Assembly (NCBI GenBank): GCA_030144725.1
Contig: JASKMD010000003.1
Span: 12,802,315 to 12,866,314 of the forward strand
Direction of reading: 5' to 3'
Length of the DNA stretch: 64,000 nucleotides
Source: Haematococcus lacustris
Taxonomy: Eukaryota; Chlorophyta; Chlorophyceae; Chlamydomonadales; Haematococcaceae
Under the pieces are notes generated by a model. That model made no database searches. It worked only from the letters and a program-made list of their open reading frames with translations, and was not told the DNA's origin. The translations under genes and the position numbers were made by a program. Position 1 is the stretch's first letter. Each line of letters opens with the position of its first letter. Of the stretch, positions 54,501 to 63,422 are shown piece by piece.

Positions 54501-57500
54501 AGAGGGTTGTACCTTGCGCTTGCAAGGCAGCGAGGGAGCCACTGTAGTGTAGTCTACCAAACAGACCTTGAAGCCATCCGATTGGCAGCCAGGGCACTGA
54601 ATCATACCACATGATCGGGAAGCTTCTGGGTTTTTGTCTTCGTCAGCTGGCAGCAGGTGACCTTGCTCACCTGTAAGCCGACCGCAAAGCTGATCTGCAC
54701 CGGTATGAAAGCGACCGGGAAGGTGATGGTCGCGATCTGGCGGTCGGGCACGAGGGACAGGGGACGCGAGGAAGAGCTAGCACGACCCGTGCTTGACACC
54801 GCGACATCCATGTTCATGGCCAGGCTACCGTACACAGTGAGCTGCAGCCACGGGAAAAAAACAGCAGGCGTTGATTGCTCGTGGCTAGATTACTTCACTT
54901 AAGTCCGAGCTTGCTCTTACTTGATTGGGGGTGCAGGATCAGGGTAGTAATTGTCTGATAGTTGACGTAGGTGCACCTAAACATGTTCACCTAGCATGCA
55001 CTGCCTTGTCACTTGTTGCAGCCAATGTTATTGCTAGTAGACGGACTTCTTCATAGAACTATCAACTCGCTGTGGTTATAGTTGGAGGTGCAGAGGTCCA
55101 GTAGTTGCAGGGCTGTTGTTGAAGCTGACCTCAGCATATGGTAGGGGTAGTGCTGCCTCTCACCAGCATGGAGTCCACATACACAAAAGGAGGGGAGCTC
55201 ATTCCGCGGATGACCATGTTGAACTGGATGCCCGCCACCATGTGCGCATAGCAGTTGTTGCACACTACCTGCAGGTGGGTGGCTGCTACTGGTTGGTGGG
55301 GTGTGCTAGGTTGGGTGCCAGTTTGGGGTGGCTAGGGTTGTAATGCTGGGTGGCTGCGGCAGGCTGGGTGTGACCACCCAAGGCAGCACAGGAAAAATTC
55401 TGGGAGGCAGGGCTGCGTGTATGTGTGCTTGTGGGTTACTAGATGATTTGTAGGACATTTGGCAGAGCCTGTTGTGACCGTTAAGGCAGGAAGATAAGGA
55501 TAGTCATGATGGTGATGGTGATGGTGATGGTGATGGTGATGGTGATAGTGATGGTGATGGTGATGGTGATAGTGATAGTGATGGTGATGGTGAGGATGAT
55601 AATAGTAAAAACAGTGCTGTACGAGCCGGACCCACCTGCAATCCGCCTGAGCTCATTAAGGTCAGGACAGGGCTCTGCACCGAGCGGCTCCAGGTGTCCC
55701 AGTTCATGGCCAGCAAGTCCAGCTCCTGCACCACGTAAGCAGCTGTTTGCATCACAGAGCAACATCTCAAGCATGGTGAGGGTCACTTACAACCATGTCA
55801 TAGAGCCCAAGTGTGGCGCCAGCCACAGCCAAGAGGGCCACGCCCATCTGGATAGGGCCGCACCTTACTGCCATCCAGCACCACCGGGTTCCCTTTCACG
55901 AGTTCCGCCGCCACGCCTGCTGCCTGGTACAGGCCTGTTGCCACGGACGCAACACCTGACACAGCACTGGATGCCACATTCAAGGCACCCTGCAGAGCAG
56001 GAGAGCAGCTGGTAGGGGTTGGCAGGGCGTCTGGCTCACCCTCCTCCAGCTGGGTCAGCAAGAAGAAGCATGTGATGTGGGGTAGTTCTGGGGTGACTAT
56101 GAGATGGTTGCCATTAGCAGGAGCAGTAGCAAGAGGGAGCGGTAGGGGCTTGTCAGTCACATGCTGACCTGCAGGAGAGGACTGCAACCACCTTGTCAGC
56201 TGTATGACACACGTCCCACACACCTTCCCAACAGCCTTCACGCCATTCCAGGCACTCCCCCAAAACCCAGTCAGCTTGCGATGTGCCGCACTAGATATGT
56301 TTAGGTTCAGGATGGCTGCACTAGGGATCACGCCCGGTGACTGACTGGCGCGTTGCAGCAGTCGCCTCAGCCCATCCTCGCTGTTGAAGGGGTGGTCTGT
56401 GTGCGCTAGAGGGAGTCGCTTGAAGTGCATGTTGGCATGGCGGAAGCACTGGTCCATGCTTGCCTGCAGACACACAATAAGGCCAGCCACATCGTTGCCA
56501 TGAGCCTGCTCGTACAGTCAGCTCTGCACAGCAACGGCATGAGTCGCGCCAGGGGTGTGGATAAGGCATGCTGGGCTGCCTTGCGCGCTACAAAAACCCC
56601 AACCAGCCCATGGCCTGCTCAATTATGAGATACCTCCCAGGAGGGCACTCTGCAGCACATGTGTTGGTCCTCCCTAGCACACTGAGGAGGGTGTGCAGTG
56701 CCTTAGTTTCAAAAGGTAGTCTGGGGGACGGGTGATGGGTTGTTGGTTTATTGGTCCAAGGGCAGGGGTTTAGGTTGAGATATAGATGTGTGGTGTTGAG
56801 TTGGATGATGAATGGTGTGTGGAAACCCAGCCCTAGGCCACAGCCCTGCAGGGAGGTTTTGTGTGTGGTGTAGTGGTGCTGCAAGCGGCTCTTCAACGTG
56901 GCAGGAAGGAAAGAAAAACTTCACCCTCACAGGGAGGTTGATGCCTCTGGCCTTGCGGCACCTTGCGTATATAACAAAGCAGTTCCTTATGTCGCTAGGT
57001 GGAACAGGCCCCATGACCTTCAAATCATTGCGGAGTCACTATTTACCAACTCAGCCACCAAACGGGAGGTTGCAGTGTGGCACAAGAGATTGCAACACAT
57101 GCCACACATGGGATGAGACATGTCACAAATGTTTATGGCGCTGAGCAGTGGTGATGGTGACAGGGATGAAGACATATGTTACAAGGACTGAGCCCCGTGA
57201 GCATTGTGCGGGTGGCCCCCCTTACCGGGGCAGTGTGGAAGGACACCAGGCACGTTGGCGTGGCATGCACCCATGTGCAATGTGAGGAGTGAGGAGGAGA
57301 AAGGATTCGTAGGTAGAAAGGGTTAGGCGCGGCTGCCTCGTCCTTTGCACACCTGCGCAGCAATTGCAAAACTGGCTGCCTGCTCGGCATGTGTGCAACC
57401 TGCTACGTACATCAACCTGTCAGAGCCAGCAGAAGTGCATCACACCAACCGCATCCTGACACAGCCAGTGTAACTGGAACTTGATCATCGCTATGCTACA

Positions 57501-58134
57501 TCTTGGGCCCGGTCAGGAGACAGTGCAAACAGCAGGATGCAACTCACCGCCAGGACGCATCGCCAACCACAATTGTTCCTGTCTGCCAGTGCTCCACAGT
57601 AGCCACGTTGGTGGTGAGTAGTCTGAGCTTCCCTTCCCCACACTGCAGGACGCTCGTCACGTGCAACTCCTGACTGAGCAGCACCAGATCTTCCCTCTGC
57701 ACAGGCATGCACGTCAGTGGGTTCGTTTTGGGGTCAATTACATTGTTTGAGCAAAAGAAACGTCGACATGCATTGCTCCTACTCGTGTAATGCGACGGGA
57801 AAACGGCGAACAGCAGGAGGTTATATGCGCCTGATTAGGACATGCTTGAACATGCGGCGGACATGCGGGTAATGGCCGCAGGCTACGGCGCAGCAGCACC
57901 CACCAGCTCTACATTGTACCGCAGGTGGCTCCAAGCCCCAGTCTCTTCGTCGATATGGTCAATGTTGAGGCGGTGTTGGCGCCTGTTTGGAGTTTCCATC
58001 CGATGTCTGCCCGCACCAGCGTCGCTTGTTGGTGAGGCAGCCATCGTGACGGGAAACCCCACTTGCACGAAGAAAAGGTACGCGGAGGCCAAGGCCGCCA
58101 ACGCCCTGCCGTAACCCATGCAATACCACCGCAT
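38404..58134 (-). CDS. Receptor-like modular extracellular protein, copy B (35 exons, 2,240 aa)
   Basis: Minus strand. Exons: 58134-57904, 57696-57548, 57352-57226, 56463-56224, 55989-55864, 55725-55636, 55268-55164, 54841-54671, 53558-53446, 52891-52781, 52658-52517, 52120-52043, 51736-51593, 51298-51129, 50848-50676, 50489-50298, 49810-49733, 49302-49138, 48936-48869, 48730-48566, 47091-46925, 46421-46282, 46136-45969, 45790-45489, 45280-45154, 44737-44586, 44467-44264, 44143-43798, 43683-43417, 43226-43045, 42538-42331, 40842-40724, 40294-40035, 39901-39795, 39539-38404. The lengths sum to 6,723 nt, phases agree throughout, and all introns are GT-AG except one GC-AG. Order: signal peptide, unknown domain (to ~560), TSP1, PSI, Kre9-like, TSP1 (868-1140), beta modules, two PSI (1366-1481), three EGF-like, Cys-rich, REJ/PKD (1740-1905), Hyp-rich shaft. 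It has no TM segment, so it is predicted to be secreted or wall-bound. The model is by eye, without transcripts. Confidence 0.8.
39795..40294 (-). CDS. Copy B REJ-like exons
   Basis: Exons 40294-40035 and 39901-39795. They encode AFNVAGWRYRVVLPYVGNVT, a (PSPSQ)n linker, SLCLNVSRHAAQLNVSC, then QQVPSTCYSWSMTQSP, which pairs with the next exon to complete a PKD-like fold. The Pro/Ser linker varies in length between copies, but by whole codons. Confidence 0.65.
40724..43683 (-). CDS. Copy B EGF-like and Cys-rich exons
   Basis: Exons 43683-43417, 43226-43045, 42538-42331 and 40842-40724, with lengths identical to copy A. Three EGF-like modules (CGTNSVCVAMGVTATCVCTN; CNGQGVCMQRGAAAVCACRV; GCNGRGSCGAQAPVCGCDAG) and a Cys-rich module (CQCPTNQRECNLSGSCRWC). 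A Pro-rich hinge (PPPPSPAPSPSPSPPSS) precedes the third EGF. The 1.5-kb intron 42330-40843 holds no gene. Confidence 0.78.
43798..45280 (-). CDS. Copy B beta-rich exons and double PSI exon
   Basis: Exons 45280-45154, 44737-44586 and 44467-44264 encode beta-rich sequence (LVVYGTHGQTAATNLSLGTA). Exon 44143-43798 encodes two PSI modules (CFACTAVPGCGWCQATGQC; CDTCLNVLGCGWCASSCSC). All four lengths equal those in copy A, and most differences fall at third codon positions. Confidence 0.76.
45489..48936 (-). CDS. Copy B thrombospondin type 1 exons
   Basis: Exons 48936-48869 (GNWSACSRNCGSGSRNRSVT), 48730-48566 (CNTFACQACPQ end), 47091-46925 (Cys-rich, CPACSCKRQPSGYGFFCGTV), 46421-46282 (RGACSAACGGGMQTRTFQCL), 46136-45969 (YTWSVTAWGQCSRDCSAG) and 45790-45489 (CAGNQTRTVVCLASVAGQES). 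The 46136-45969 exon has a GC donor (GCGAGC) where copy A has GTGAGC. TSP1 modules here are split by introns within the module. Confidence 0.78.
46722..46920. repeat. (CCCG)n tetranucleotide array
   Basis: About 45 nearly pure CCCG units in the intron before the second TSP1 group of copy B, beginning 4 bp from the exon's donor side. The copy A intron has a short mixed version (17,497-17,580), so the array expanded after duplication. Confidence 0.95.
47400..48500. repeat. Long copy B intron with internal segment duplications
   Basis: A block ATGCAGCAAGGG(T)GATC ... CACTGCCCCTAGG at 47,451-47,507 recurs at 47,983-48,045. A CTTAAGGCGCCCTT block is doubled at 47,617-47,652. Related sequence occurs once in copy A near 18,003. 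No gene. Confidence 0.55.
49138..51736 (-). CDS. Copy B TSP1, PSI and Kre9-like exons
   Basis: Exons 51736-51593 and 51298-51129 (TSP1, WTSCDKACGGGMQQRTLGCW), 50848-50676 (PSI, CITCLQTTAGSCGWCASSGT), 50489-50298, 49810-49733 and 49302-49138 (Kre9/KNH-like, LKAGTTIRLSWTGG and TGSFNWTLTPGLPSADYQLF, ending FYIDGTIDTFEW). Order and phases equal copy A. Confidence 0.76.
52043..58134 (-). CDS. Copy B signal peptide and N-terminal domain exons
   Basis: Twelve exons. Exon 1 encodes MRWYCMGYGRALAALASAYL, a clear signal peptide with an alternative upstream ATG only in non-conserved sequence. Conserved blocks follow: CTWVHATPTCLVSFHTAP, NMHFKRLPLAHTDHPFN, VASVATGLYQAAGVAAELVK, CNNCYAHMVAGIQFNMVIRG, FPVAFIPVQISFAVGLQ, YRTYYGLDLLLSLSRIELR. 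No family is recognised. Intron 55863-55726 is the only reading that keeps phase between exons 5 and 6; a hydrophobic frame inside it (MGVALLAVAGATLGLYDM) is not needed. Confidence 0.72.
52256..52369. repeat. 9-bp tandem repeat (GCATGAGGG)n
   Basis: About 12.5 perfect units of GCATGAGGG in an intron of copy B. The matching copy A intron has only single GGCATGAGGGC-type motifs near 21,400. Confidence 0.95.
53741..53983. repeat. (GGGCAA)n hexanucleotide array
   Basis: Pure GGGCAA over about 243 bp, in phase with the OrfB/Fanzor-like frame (Gly-Lys). Confidence 0.95.
53741..54125 (+). pseudogene. OrfB/Fanzor-like C-terminal relic with expanded (GK)n tract
   Basis: A (GGGCAA)n hexanucleotide array (53,741-53,983, about 40 units) reads (GK)n in one plus-strand frame, then AAKANPAPQPGR, a TAG, and in the same frame TDRDCNAAVNMQRIGESRGR and PLELCWRPDLPPA. 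DRDxNAAxNM is the signature of the last RuvC motif of TnpB/Fanzor proteins. The segment sits in an intron of copy B and is absent from the matching copy A intron (22,600-22,945). Confidence 0.55.
55507..55596. repeat. (GATGGT)n hexanucleotide array
   Basis: About 15 units of TGATGG with occasional GATAGT variants, in an intron of copy B. Copy A lacks it. Confidence 0.92.
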
Positions 58135-58400
58135 CCCAGGGACTGGTGTCACCGTGGAACAAGGCAGTGCAGAGCGATCGAAACGGTCCTGATCAGGATA
58201 AGCCAGCAAAACAGTACTAAGCCTGCGTGTCGACGCACTGTGGTCGGTGCTTTGGGCACTGAGGGCAACACTAGTCGTAGCTGTGGTTTTAATCATTCTC
58301 AAAGTGTGAGCGTTGTTTATGTTTCCAATTTTGCTCAGGCAAGATTATAGGAGGCATAGGGATGGCTCACCTGCCGCTGAATAAAGATGGGTAAACATTG
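58135..58400. promoter_or_regulatory. 5' flank of receptor copy B
   Basis: Aligns with 25,979-26,190 in copy A and with 1-110 at the window edge (GCGTGTCG, GGGCACT, ATGTTTCC landmarks). No core promoter motif was identified. Confidence 0.5.
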
Positions 58401-58890
58401 TTATATGGTCCAGCCTCATTAGCATGATCCAGCATGATCCAGCCTCATTTTGGATGATCCAGCATGATCCAGCCTCATTTTGGATGATCCAGCATGATCC
58501 AGCCTCATTTTGGATGAACGTCATGTGTAGGTCGGGCGCCCCCCAGCTAACAGAAATACGACCCCTGGTAGTACGACTAGGGCGTGTCTCGGCGTATTAG
58601 CTCCGAGCCAAGTTGCTAACATTAGCTGGTGGTGGTACTTGCTAATATTAGCTAGTAGTGGTTTCTTTCTTTCTGTGTCCAGGAGGCGGCCTCCGACCGC
58701 GCATCATCAAGCAGGTGCGCAGGAGTCTCAGCGCCGCCAGGCGCAGCCATCGCGCTAGGAAGCGAACGAAGGCGCCACAAGAATCGGCTGCTAATATGAG
58801 CTAATATGGTTGGCTTGCTATAATAACATGTCATCTCAAACATCTCAAACATGTCATTATCTCAAACATGTCAAACTCTCAAACATGTCA
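58401..58890. other. Insertion in the copy B upstream region with tandem repeats
   Basis: Absent from the copy A flank. It holds a 30-bp tandem repeat (58,423-58,515, ATGATCCAGCATGATCCAGC plus CTCATTTTGG, about three units), two GCTAA(C/T)ATTAGCT(A/G)GT repeats near 58,615-58,660 and a CTCAAACATGTCAT cluster at 58,840-58,890. No gene. Confidence 0.6.
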
Positions 58891-59357
58891 TAAATCTCCC
58901 TGTCTTATATCAAGGGCCATTGTCAGCACGTGCATGTCACGAAGCACTTCAGCACCCGCCAGCAAGTATGTCAGTGTGCGATGTTTTGCACGGCGCGCTT
59001 GTGGTTGGGCTCATAATCATACAACCACTGATGTCTGACTTCATCGCCTATCAAGGGAAGCCCGATGTCATCACGTCAAAAAAACCACCGCGCCCCCTCA
59101 CAGTGTCAGTAAAGGAGTCCACCATGAACACCAGTGTCCTAGTGGCTGTGGATGCCACCCCCCTGTGAGTTGCCTGACCCCCTGAAGAGGCTACTTACCA
59201 GTTCGGCAGGACAGACATCCCTAAATGCCAGCTGACGCTGGTCGGTATGACACGACATACCAATGTACGTTGACACATGACAACCACACAACACACAACT
59301 GTGCCCCACCTGCTGCCACTGCTGGTGCCATTGGGCTGTGCCATTGGGTGCACGGTC
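58891..59357. other. Conserved spacer upstream of copy B
   Basis: Aligns with 26,310-26,725 upstream of copy A, including CCACCCCCCTGTGAGTTGCC and CCAGTTCGGCA(G/T)GACAGACA. No gene. Confidence 0.5.
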
Positions 59358-59690
59358 TCACAGATGTTTGCAGCTCGGGCCAGGGTTCTCCCTGCCGTTA
59401 GCAGGTAACATCCGCCACCCTTGCCACCAGCACAGCTCCAGCGGGCGCCACTTGCTTTCCTCAGTGCATCGCATGGTCAATGCTGTGTTGCGGTCCTGGC
59501 CCACCCACTTGCTGGCTGTGCTGGGGTTTGGCCTTGGTACCCTCTTGCCCTTGCCTCTGCCTTTGCCACGCAGACAGAGCGTCTTACAGCCTCTTGCCCT
59601 TGCCTCTGCCTTTGCCGTGGGGGCGTGGCTTGGCATCCTGCTCAGCCTCTGTGTGCTTGGTTGTCAGGGCAGTGTTGAGCCCCGGCCCTG
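59358..59690 (-). pseudogene. OrfB/Fanzor-like C-terminal relic
   Basis: The minus frame reads KGRGKGKRVPRPN, SKWVGQDRNTALTMRCTEE and SKWRPLELCWWQGWR. It is the counterpart of 26,727-26,905 and matches the plus-strand relic at 53,741-54,125 in its basic GK/GRGK stretch, D-R-N-x-A motif and RPLELCW block. No upstream catalytic domain is present. A related LNT-type block is doubled at about 59,640-59,690 and 59,790-59,850. Confidence 0.5.
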
Positions 59691-60190
59691 AAGCAGCTGC
59701 CTTTGCGACTGGCTGGCTGCGTGGGAGCCGTGGGGGATACATGAGGCCACTAACAATATATGTTCAGGCAGCACACCCTGTGCACTTGATGCGCTTGGTT
59801 GTCGGGGGAGTGTTGAGCCTTGGGGACTTGAGGCTGCCTGCGTGATGGGCTGGAGCAGCCGGGTCGTCTACCTGTCCTGCTGGGGCTCCAGTCTGCAGGC
59901 CTGGTGGGCTGCTCATGGTCCAGCTAATCCTCACACCGTTGCTGCCCATGCACTGCTCAGCTGATGCGGGCGCTGCCGAACACCTCCAGCCTCGCCCCAC
60001 ACGAGTACGTAACCCAGCTGAGACAGTGTAAGCCGCCCAAGTCCACCACTCGCCTCTGATACCCAAGGCATCCCCCCTTCCTCCCCCACCCCCGCCCCCA
60101 CCCCCACCCTTGGCCCTGCCTTGCGCAGGACTTGGGCACTACCTCTGCAACACCTCGCGGCAGTGCCACGCAGACTGTGTGGACCACAGG
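59691..60190. other. Spacer 3' of the ING-Tudor gene
   Basis: No supported gene. Includes the probable 3' UTR of the ING-Tudor gene (60,190 downwards) and a (CCCCCAC)n-like patch near 60,080-60,110. Confidence 0.45.
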
Positions 60191-63100
60191 TCAGGGTGCG
60201 CCAAAGCGGCGCGCATAGTAGTCCAGGGGGATGAGGGACATGTGCCTGTCAGCCACGATCTCTGCCAAGTTCAGGTCCTCCACCTCGCCGCTGTGGTACA
60301 TGATGTTGGCCATGCGGGACACCAGGTCCACCCCCTGGGTGCCACAAGCACCAAGCCAGCAGCCGAGCTGTTTGCAGGGTGAGGGGGGCTGTCACCAGTC
60401 TCATGCATGGGGTTCTGGCAGTGTAGACGTACTAGTCTACACCGCTGAAGCAGCCCAGCGTAAGGCTGCTGGGCCGCATGCCGACGCACCTGGATCTCAA
60501 TCAGGTACCACAGCGCGTCATCAGGCCAGTACAGCTCAGCGTGGCGCCCCACCAGGGCCAGGTTGATGTCGGCCGCTGTGAGAATGCATCCGGGCACGGT
60601 GGGCTGGACGGAGCTGGCAGGCATGGCGGCTGGGGGGGGCCTCTTGAAGCCCTGAGCAATGTGAGCAGCAGCAGCAACAGCAGCAGTGGAGGCAGTAACA
60701 ATGGGAAACAGTAGAGTGGGCTGGAGCAGAAGGAGCAGAAAGAGCAGGAGCAACATCAGGGGCAGGAGCAGGGGCAGGAGCAAGAGCAAGAGCAGGAGCA
60801 GGGGCAGGAGTAGGGGCAGGGGCAGGAGCAGGGGCAGGAGTAGGGGCAGGGGCAGGGGCAGGGGCAGGGGCAGGGGCAGGGGCAGGGGCAGGGGCAGGGG
60901 CAGGGGCAGGGGCAGGGGCAGGGGCAGGGGCAGGGGCAGGGGCAGGGGCAGGGGCAGGGGCAGGGGCAGGGGCAACTACTTGGTGTGGGATCCAGAGGGA
61001 GAACATGGTGCGGGAGGACGTGGGGGCTGGGTAAGTTTTATGGCATCACACATGAGTGATAACAGCAGCCAGCAGCTGCTGCTGCTGCTATACAGGGTGC
61101 ATGCCTGTATGTCCCAGTGCCTCCTTCAGGGTATACCTCTGACCCACAGCTTATGGAGCAGCCTGGGCAGTGGGCATGCCCCAATGAGCTATGTCAGCCC
61201 CAGCGCCAGTCAGGCAGCCAGCCAGCCAGCCGAGCAAGGGCAGGTGCAACAGCCAGCCCTCACCCCGCCTGGCAGCAGCGCATCCTGTGTGGGCCCCGCC
61301 ACCAGCTGCTGCCCGCCATACAGGTGCAGGCCAGAGCCCGGCAGCCCGGCACCAGGACCCCCCGGGGGGCCGCCGGGCACCAGCAGCTGGCTGGTGTGGC
61401 TCCGCCGCTTGTGGTTAGGACCTGCATGGGGGCAGGGGGGACAGAGGCTGTGGGGCCAGGCCAGGCGAACAGGACCCTTCAGGAGGGAGGGGTCAGGGCT
61501 CAGGGGCTGGCCCTGCGCTTGCATCAACCCAACCCTGCTGACCCTGGCCCTGCCTGCTGACCCTGACCCTGCCTGCTGACATCGACCCTGGCTTGCCATT
61601 CACTCACTGGCCATGCCGGGGGCGCCGCCCAGCACTGGGGGCGGGGGAGGCGCCAAGTTGATGGTGGGACCCACCGCCCCAGCTGCTGCTCCCCCCACAT
61701 CCAGCCCCCCTGACATGCCCTGGTGAGCTGGGGGGGGCTGCGGGGCCCCTCCTGCCGCCCCCCCAGGTGGTTGGGGTGGTTGGGGGTGAGGCACCAGGGC
61801 TGACCCCAGGCTCTGAGAGGGAGGTGGGGGGACTGGTGCAATGCCCATGCCTGGCTGGGCGACCCCCATGGTGAGGAGGCTGACCCCCCCATGTGACGGG
61901 TGTGACCCCTGCTGCTGCTGCTCCATGTCATTCCGGGGACGTTTGGCTGCCGGGCCCCCCCCAGGGCCAGGTGTCCTGCTGCTGTTCACCGCCATGGTCC
62001 CTCCTGAGGAGGTGCCCACCCCGGCCCTGCCACTGGTAGCAGTCAGAGCAGAGGAGGAGGGGGCGGGGCGCTGCAGCGCCACCCAGCTGCGAGTTGTGGC
62101 GGTGGAGGAGGGGGCGGGGCGGGCACCGGGGGGCAGGGGGAGGGGCGGCAAGGGTGGTAGGGGGGCCTCGTTGGCGCTGGGCAGGGCCCACTCGGGGGCG
62201 TCAGAGGCCTTGGGGGGGGCTGCGGTGCCTGGGGGGTGCGAGGGGTCTGTTGCTGGGGGACCGCCCAGGCCTAGGGGCAAGCCGTCCAGCATGAGTGGCA
62301 AGGCCAGCGCGTTGGCAGTGGCTGCAGGGCGGCAGCGGGGGCAGCAGCTGCGGGGCATGGTGAAGGGGAGGCTAGGAGGGGGCTGTGCAGGTAAGCAGGT
62401 ATGGCTGGGGCTGGGGCTGGGGCTGGGGCTGGGGCTGGGGCTGGGGCTGGGGCTGGGGCTGGAGCTGGGGCTGGGGCTGGGGCTGGGGCTGGGGCTGGGG
62501 CTGGGGCTGGGGCTGGGGCTGGGGCTGGGGCTGGGGCTGGGGCTGGGGCTAGGGCTGGGGCTGGGGCTAGGGGCTGGGGCTGGGGCTAGGGGCTGGGGCT
62601 GGGGCCAGAGCGGGTAGGTCAGGGCTGCTGGGTGCCCAGCCCTGCCGCAGTACACGCCTCTGGATCCTTGTGTCAACCAGCTCTCACACAACACACCCAT
62701 CTCTGTCACCCTGCCTTGGTGGCAGCTAGTCATGATGAGGGAGCGGGGCGGGGTCCTGCTGCTTCCCCCAGCAGCACCAGCAGCCCCTGCTGCTCCCACT
62801 GCACCTGCACCTGGCCTGCTTTGCCCCGCACCGCACCGGTATGGTCCAGGATGCCGGTGTCAGTGATGAAGTTCTCAATGGTGCGCTCCAGCTCTATGGC
62901 GTGCATCTCCAGCATGTCGTATGCCTGCTGGGCGTACTGCACCTTCTCCTCAGCTAGCTGGCTCAGCATCTGCTGCTCTGTTTGCATCTGGACAGGCAAG
63001 GGGTAGGGGGGCTCATGAGCAGGGCCAAGGGCAGGGGCTCGGGCACAAGACAGGGGTTTGTACTGGCATGGGGCGAGAGGGGCAGGGGCAGGGCGAGGTG

Positions 63101-63422
63101 GTGAGCGTGACATCGCATCGCAGGCATGCAGGAGAACGTAAGATGATGCTCAGTGCAGTTGCCTCCCTTGTGCATGGCTTTGTTGAGCTGTGTGGCCAGA
63201 TGTAATTCCCACTTTGAGCATGATGTCGACATGCACCTCCTCCAACGGCTGCTGATACTGGGGTGGCACATTCAGCAGCTGGGCGGTGCTCGACTCCAGG
63301 GACTCAGACAGCTGGTTGCAGCGGTCGTCCAACACCTTGATGTTGTTCAGAATGCGGGACAGTTCGGTAGGGATGAAGTAGGTGCCCTCCACGAACGTTT
63401 CTAGGTAAGCGGGCTGCGCCAT
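60191..63422 (-). CDS. ING-domain protein with C-terminal Tudor-like domain (6 exons, 541 aa)
   Basis: Exons 63422-63213, 62987-62811, 62382-61608, 61421-61264, 60651-60490 and 60334-60191. All have GT-AG borders and consistent phase, giving 541 residues. Residues 5-128 match the ING N-terminal dimerisation and histone-binding domain (YLETFVEGTYFIPTELSRIL, KVLDDRCNQL, QQMLSQLAEEKVQYAQQAYD, MLEMHAIELERTIENFI). Residues about 130-440 are a Pro/Gly/Ala-rich linker with a basic patch AAKRPRND. The last about 85 residues are Tudor-like: ALVGRHAELYWPDDALWYLI, then ANIMYHSGEVEDLNL and a tail ending ARRFGAP. ING proteins normally recruit acetyltransferase or deacetylase complexes through a C-terminal PHD finger; none is encoded here. 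Predicted nuclear chromatin reader. Start chosen at MAQPAYLETF; an in-frame ATG 12 codons upstream is possible. Confidence 0.82.
60761..60973. repeat. (CAGGGG)n hexanucleotide array
   Basis: Pure over about 60,846-60,973, degenerate (GCAGGAGCA, TAGGGG) before that. It lies in intron 4 of the ING-Tudor gene, and the open frames across it (PAPAPA, PLPLPL, RGRGRG) have no meaning. Confidence 0.93.
62402..62606. repeat. (GGGGCT)n hexanucleotide array
   Basis: About 33 units of GGGGCT with a few GGAGCT and GGGGCTAG variants, in intron 2 of the ING-Tudor gene, ending about 20 bp from the exon 3 acceptor side. Confidence 0.93.

Noticed and set aside
55790..55860. Hydrophobic frame MGVALLAVAGATLGLYDM as an extra exon with a stop in copy A
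   Set aside because: Using it would need a 16-nt intron. Exon 5 joins exon 6 in phase across a normal 138-nt intron without it.
60271..60975. Minus-strand PLPLPL frame joined to the Tudor exon
   Set aside because: The repeat is intronic. A CAG acceptor at 60,652 starts the exon and fits the phase of the previous exon.
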